Under the pieces are notes generated by a model that was given only the letters and a program-made list of their open reading frames with translations, had not been told where the DNA came from and made no database searches. A program made the translations under genes and the position numbers. Of a stretch of 64,000 bases of DNA, positions 60,383-64,000 are shown piece after piece. The stretch comes from Streptococcus sp. oral taxon 431. Its GTDB lineage: Bacteria > Bacillota > Bacilli > Lactobacillales > Streptococcaceae. The first letter of the stretch is position 1. Each line of letters begins with the position of its first letter. The stretch is from assembly GCF_023115445.1 (NCBI RefSeq), contig NZ_JALDUI010000004.1:1-64000 (forward strand). The letters are read 5' to 3'.

Positions 60383-60685
60383 ATGAAAATTACGCAAGAA
60401 GAGGTAACACACGTTGCCAATCTTTCAAAATTAAAATTCTCAGAAGAAGAAACTGCTGCCTTTGCGACAACCTTGTCTAAGATTGTTGATATGGTCGAAT
60501 TGCTGGGCGAAGTTGACACTACTGGTGTTGAACCAACGACTACCATGGCAGATCGCAAGACCGTTCTTCGCCCAGACGTAGCCGAAGAAGGAACTGACCG
60601 TGATCGCTTATTTAAAAATGTACCTAAAAAAGACAATTACTATATCAAGGTACCAGCTATCCTGGACGATGGAGGAGATGCCTAA
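60383..60685 (+). CDS. gatC: Glutamyl/aspartyl-tRNA amidotransferase subunit C
   Basis: 100 residues beginning [23 protein letters not shown], typical GatC. It wraps the GatA/GatB interface. AAAGGATG site upstream. A TGGTAAAAT extended -10 lies at about 60333-60341. It overlaps gatA by one base. Confidence 0.96.
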   Translation: MKITQEEVTHVANLSKLKFSEEETAAFATTLSKIVDMVELLGEVDTTGVEPTTTMADRKTVLRPDVAEEGTDRDRLFKNVPKKDNYYIKVPAILDDGGDA

Positions 60686-62151
60686 TGACTTTTAACAATA
60701 AAACGATTGAAGAGTTGCATAATCTCCTTGTATCTAAGGAAATTTCTGCAACCGAACTAACGCAAGCAACGCTTGAAGATATCAAGGCACGTGAAGAAGC
60801 TATCAATGCCTTTGTCACTATCGCTGAAGATCAAGCTCTTTCTCAAGCTAAAGCTATTGACGAAACTGGAATTGACGCTGACAATGTCCTTTCAGGAATT
60901 CCGCTCGCAGTCAAAGATAATATCTCTACAGACGGTATCCTCACAACTGCAGCCTCAAAAATGCTTTATAACTACGAGCCAATCTTTGATGCGACAGCTG
61001 TTGCCAATGCAAAATCTAAGGGCATGATCGTTGTTGGGAAAACCAACATGGACGAGTTTGCCATGGGTGGTTCAGGTGAGACTTCCCACTACGGTGCCAC
61101 TAAAAATGCTTGGGACCATAGCAAGGTTCCTGGTGGTTCATCAAGTGGTTCTGCTGCAGCTGTAGCCTCAGGCCAAGTTCGCTTATCACTGGGTTCTGAT
61201 ACTGGTGGTTCTATCCGCCAGCCTGCTACCTTCAACGGGATTGTTGGTCTCAAACCAACCTACGGAACAGTTTCTCGTTTCGGTCTCATTGCCTTCGGTA
61301 GCTCATTAGATCAAATCGGACCTTTCGCACCAACTGTTAAGGAAAACGCCCTCTTGCTCAACGCTATTGCTAGCGAAGATGCCAAAGACTCTACTTCTGC
61401 TCCTATCCGCATTGCCGACTTTACTTCAAAAATCGGGCAAGACATCAAGGGCATGAAAATTGCTTTGCCTAAGGAATATCTTGGTGAAGGGATTGACCCA
61501 GAGGTTAAGGAAACCATTCTGAATGCGGCCAAACACTTTGAAAAACTCGGTGCTATCGTCGAAGAAGTCAGCCTTCCTCACTCTAAATACGGTGTTGCCG
61601 TTTACTACATCATCGCTTCATCTGAAGCTTCATCAAACTTGCAACGTTTTGACGGTATCCGTTATGGCTATCGTGCAGAGGATGCGACTAATCTTGATGA
61701 AATCTATGTAAACAGCCGTAGCCAAGGTTTCGGTGAAGAGGTGAAACGTCGTATCATGCTTGGAACTTTCAGCCTTTCATCAGGTTATTACGACGCCTAT
61801 TACAAGAAGGCTGGTCAAGTTCGTACCCTCATCATCCAAGATTTTGAAAAAGTCTTTGCGGATTATGACTTGATTTTGGGACCAACTGCTCCTAGCGTTG
61901 CCTACGACTTGGATTCGCTCAACCATGATCCAGTTGCTATGTACTTGGCTGACCTCTTGACAATTCCTGTCAACTTAGCTGGTCTACCAGGGATTTCTAT
62001 TCCTGCTGGATTTGTTCAAGGTCTACCAGTAGGACTCCAATTGATCGGTCCTAAATACTCTGAAGAAACTATCTACCAAGCTGCTGCTGCTTTTGAGGCA
62101 ACAACAGACTACCACAAACAACAACCTGTGATTTTTGGAGGTGATAACTAA
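60685..62151 (+). CDS. gatA: Glutamyl/aspartyl-tRNA amidotransferase subunit A
   Basis: 488 residues. Amidase-signature catalytic triad: Lys in LAVKDNIS, cis-Ser and Ser in [11 protein letters not shown] and [12 protein letters not shown]. It hydrolyses glutamine to supply ammonia for converting Glu-tRNA(Gln) and Asp-tRNA(Asn). Start and stop overlap its neighbours by one base each. Confidence 0.98.
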   Translation: MTFNNKTIEELHNLLVSKEISATELTQATLEDIKAREEAINAFVTIAEDQALSQAKAIDETGIDADNVLSGIPLAVKDNISTDGILTTAASKMLYNYEPIFDATAVANAKSKGMIVVGKTNMDEFAMGGSGETSHYGATKNAWDHSKVPGGSSSGSAAAVASGQVRLSLGSDTGGSIRQPATFNGIVGLKPTYGTVSRFGLIAFGSSLDQIGPFAPTVKENALLLNAIASEDAKDSTSAPIRIADFTSKIGQDIKGMKIALPKEYLGEGIDPEVKETILNAAKHFEKLGAIVEEVSLPHSKYGVAVYYIIASSEASSNLQRFDGIRYGYRAEDATNLDEIYVNSRSQGFGEEVKRRIMLGTFSLSSGYYDAYYKKAGQVRTLIIQDFEKVFADYDLILGPTAPSVAYDLDSLNHDPVAMYLADLLTIPVNLAGLPGISIPAGFVQGLPVGLQLIGPKYSEETIYQAAAAFEATTDYHKQQPVIFGGDN

Positions 62152-63593
62152 TGAACTTTGAAACAGTCATTGGACTTGAAGTCCACGTAGAGCTCAACAC
62201 CAATTCAAAAATCTTCTCACCTACTTCTGCCCACTTTGGAAATGACCAAAATGCCAACACTAACGTGATTGACTGGTCCTTCCCAGGAGTTCTGCCAGTT
62301 CTCAATAAGGGTGTTGTCGATGCTGGTATCAAGGCTGCACTCGCTCTTAACATGGACATCCATAAGAAGATGCACTTTGACCGCAAGAACTACTTCTACC
62401 CTGATAATCCTAAAGCCTACCAAATTTCTCAGTTTGATGAACCAATCGGTTACAACGGTTGGATTGAAGTGGAACTAGAAGATGGTACGACTAAGAAAAT
62501 CGGTATTGAACGTGCTCACTTGGAAGAAGACGCTGGTAAAAACACCCATGGTACAGATGGTTACTCTTATGTTGACCTCAACCGCCAAGGGGTGCCTTTG
62601 ATTGAAATCGTATCTGAAGCAGACATGCGTTCACCAGAGGAAGCCTATGCTTACCTAACTGCCCTCAAGGAAGTCATCCAGTACGCTGGTATTTCTGACG
62701 TCAAGATGGAAGAAGGTTCAATGCGTGTAGATGCTAACATCTCCCTTCGTCCTTATGGTCAAGAAAAATTCGGTACCAAGACTGAATTGAAGAACCTCAA
62801 CTCCTTCTCAAATGTTCGCAAGGGTCTCGAATACGAAGTTCAACGTCAAGCTGAAATCCTTCGCTCTGGTGGTCAAATTCGCCAAGAAACACGCCGTTAC
62901 GATGAAGCTAACAAGGCAACCATCCTCATGCGTGTCAAAGAAGGTGCTGCTGACTACCGTTACTTCCCAGAACCAGACCTACCTCTCTTTGAAATTTCTG
63001 ACGAGTGGATTGAAGAAATGCGTACGGAGTTACCAGAGTTTCCAAAAGAACGCCGTGCGCGCTACGTCTCTGACCTCAGCTTGTCAGACTATGACGCTAG
63101 CCAGTTAACTGCAAATAAAGTCACTTCTGATTTCTTTGAAAAAGCTGTCGCCCTCGGTGGTGATGCCAAACAAGTTTCTAACTGGCTCCAAGGTGAAGTC
63201 GCTCAATTCTTGAACGCCGAAGGTAAGACACTGGAACAAATCGAATTGACACCTGAAAACTTGGTTGAAATGATTGCTATCATCGAAGATGGTACGATTT
63301 CATCTAAGATTGCCAAGAAAGTCTTTGTTCACCTAGCTAAAAATGGTGGTGGAGCGCGTGAATACGTGGAAAAAGCTGGTTTAGTTCAAATCTCAGATCC
63401 TGATGTTTTGATTCCAATTATTCATCAAGTCTTTGCGGATAACGAAGCCGCTGTTGCCGACTTCAAGTCAGGAAAACGTAACGCTGACAAGGCCTTCACA
63501 GGATTCCTCATGAAAGCGACCAAAGGCCAAGCCAACCCACAAGTCGCCCTCAAGCTACTTGCCCAAGAATTGGCTAAGTTAAAAGAAGATTAA
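62151..63593 (+). CDS. gatB: Glutamyl/aspartyl-tRNA amidotransferase subunit B
   Basis: 480 residues. GatB cradle domain ([40 protein letters not shown]) with helical and YqeY-like tail domains. It binds and phosphorylates the mischarged tRNA. Last gene of gatCAB, followed by a terminator. Confidence 0.98.
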   Translation: MNFETVIGLEVHVELNTNSKIFSPTSAHFGNDQNANTNVIDWSFPGVLPVLNKGVVDAGIKAALALNMDIHKKMHFDRKNYFYPDNPKAYQISQFDEPIGYNGWIEVELEDGTTKKIGIERAHLEEDAGKNTHGTDGYSYVDLNRQGVPLIEIVSEADMRSPEEAYAYLTALKEVIQYAGISDVKMEEGSMRVDANISLRPYGQEKFGTKTELKNLNSFSNVRKGLEYEVQRQAEILRSGGQIRQETRRYDEANKATILMRVKEGAADYRYFPEPDLPLFEISDEWIEEMRTELPEFPKERRARYVSDLSLSDYDASQLTANKVTSDFFEKAVALGGDAKQVSNWLQGEVAQFLNAEGKTLEQIELTPENLVEMIAIIEDGTISSKIAKKVFVHLAKNGGGAREYVEKAGLVQISDPDVLIPIIHQVFADNEAAVADFKSGKRNADKAFTGFLMKATKGQANPQVALKLLAQELAKLKED

Positions 63594-63603
63594 TATGTAA
63601 AGG

Positions 63604-63630
63604 AAACCAGCCCTGAGGTTGGTTTTTTCT
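63604..63630 (+). terminator. Terminator of gatCAB
   Basis: AACCAGC and GTTGGTT stem with a 6-base loop followed by TTTTTCTT, 11 bases past the stop. Its T-run ends in the next promoter's -35. Confidence 0.85.
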
Positions 63631-63658
63631 TGACAAATACTAGGAAAGCGTTTTCAAT
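63630..63658 (+). promoter_or_regulatory. Promoter of the terminal dehydrogenase gene
   Basis: Perfect -35 TTGACA; the best -10 at 17 nt is TTCAAT, which is weak. The cre-like site covers the spacer and -10. Confidence 0.5.
63642..63656 (+). promoter_or_regulatory. CcpA cre site upstream of the terminal dehydrogenase
   Basis: AGGAAAGCGTTTTCA matches the cre consensus with one mismatch and has the strong GAAAGCGTTTTC core. Confidence 0.75.
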
Positions 63659-63718
63659 ATTACATGTAAAGTTTCCTAAAAGGAAAACTAAAAATCGCAA
63701 CGATAAGGAGTTATTCAT

Positions 63719-64000
63719 ATGGCTACAATGAAAGCAGCTCGCTGGCATGCAGCAAAAGATGTTCGTATTCAAGAAGTAGAAGTCCCTGAGGTACTTCCGC
63801 ACCAAGTAAAAGTTGCTGTTAAATTCACAGGAATTTGTGGTACTGACCTCCACGAATTTTTAGATGGCCCTATCTTCATCCCAACAGAAGAACATGTCTA
63901 TTCTGGTCAAAAAGCACCAGTAACACTGGGACATGAATTTTCTGGTGAAATTGTAGAAGTCGGAAGTGATGTTACTCGTGTTAAAGTTGGTGATCGTGTT
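63719..64000 (+). CDS. Zn-dependent alcohol/2,3-butanediol dehydrogenase (5' part, truncated)
   Basis: 94 codons to the window edge from the ATG at 63719 (AAGGAG site 8 bases upstream). Medium-chain dehydrogenase start: MKAARWHAAKDVRIQEVEVP, catalytic zinc Cys in GICGTDLHEF and GHEFSGEIVEVG. The sequence DLHEFLDGPIFIP is typical of 2,3-butanediol dehydrogenases, which would link to acetolactate-derived acetoin. Final substrate assignment needs the missing three quarters. Confidence 0.85.
   Translation, partial: MATMKAARWHAAKDVRIQEVEVPEVLPHQVKVAVKFTGICGTDLHEFLDGPIFIPTEEHVYSGQKAPVTLGHEFSGEIVEVGSDVTRVKVGDRV

Overview
The window is low-GC Firmicute chromosome and reads as a Streptococcus of the mitis group (S. 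mitis/oralis/infantis/cristatus-like). The case rests on gene content and protein sequence: MapZ, an orphan RitR-type regulator, PBP1a, AliA, ClpL, an RNase P RNA beside gpsB, a mevalonate operon next to liaFSR, and streptococcal-type CodY, CcpA and CtsR sites. Species cannot be fixed from sequence alone. No IS element, prophage, CRISPR array, tRNA or rRNA gene was seen.

Layout. 1-3844 (-): 5' part of a large secreted surface protein with about 245-residue tandem repeats, cut by the window edge, then a gene-free gap of about 0.9 kb. 4759-7762 (-): AlkD-like glycosylase and LiaR/LiaS/LiaF envelope-stress genes. 7857-11649 (-): mevalonate operon mvaK1-mvaD-mvaK2-fni. 11856-13981 (-): gnd-ritR. 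14058-17501 (-): mapZ, a THUMP RNA methyltransferase, rnpB and gpsB, facing ypsA-like (-) and recU-pbp1A (+); this is a cell-division and wall-synthesis neighbourhood. 21261-26089: aliA (-), luxS (+), clpL (-). 26673-33119: pflB (-), dinB (+), uppP (-), a DUF2207 protein (-). 33250-35555 (+): GlnPH/GlnQ-type amino-acid ABC transporter. 35907-41795 (-): small HTH protein, SPFH protein and ilvBNC-ilvA. 42008-43219 (-): rplK-rplA with L1-type leader sites. 43413-45520 (-): riboflavin transporter ribU under an FMN riboswitch, with PAP2, ParB-like and GNAT genes. 46449-49636: trmL behind an attenuator-like leader (-), trkA-trkH (+). 49787-51172 (+): two membrane proteins. 51527-57992 (+): arginine deiminase operon arcABCD plus an M20 peptidase. 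58093-58625: gene-free array of related hairpins. 58626-60170 (-): prfC. 60383-63593 (+): gatCAB. 63719-end (+): start of a Zn-dependent butanediol/alcohol dehydrogenase.

How it works together. Central fermentation genes (pflB, arc operon, terminal dehydrogenase) each carry a CcpA cre-like site at the promoter. Nitrogen-related genes (ilvB, aliA) carry near-identical CodY boxes just upstream of -35. clpL has two CtsR-type operators on its promoter. Envelope genes (mevalonate pathway, uppP, pbp1A, mapZ, gpsB, liaFSR) cluster in the first half.

The most unusual stretch is 58.1-58.6 kb. It holds four hairpins with a common loop and different but self-complementary arms, followed by two more hairpins. 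Other points of interest are an FMN aptamer carrying a hairpin of about 93 nt in a peripheral loop, a terminator-ended leader RNA ahead of trmL, a short ORF in the clpL leader, absence of the dexB-cps block between luxS and aliA, and the NTGY motif in PBP1a.
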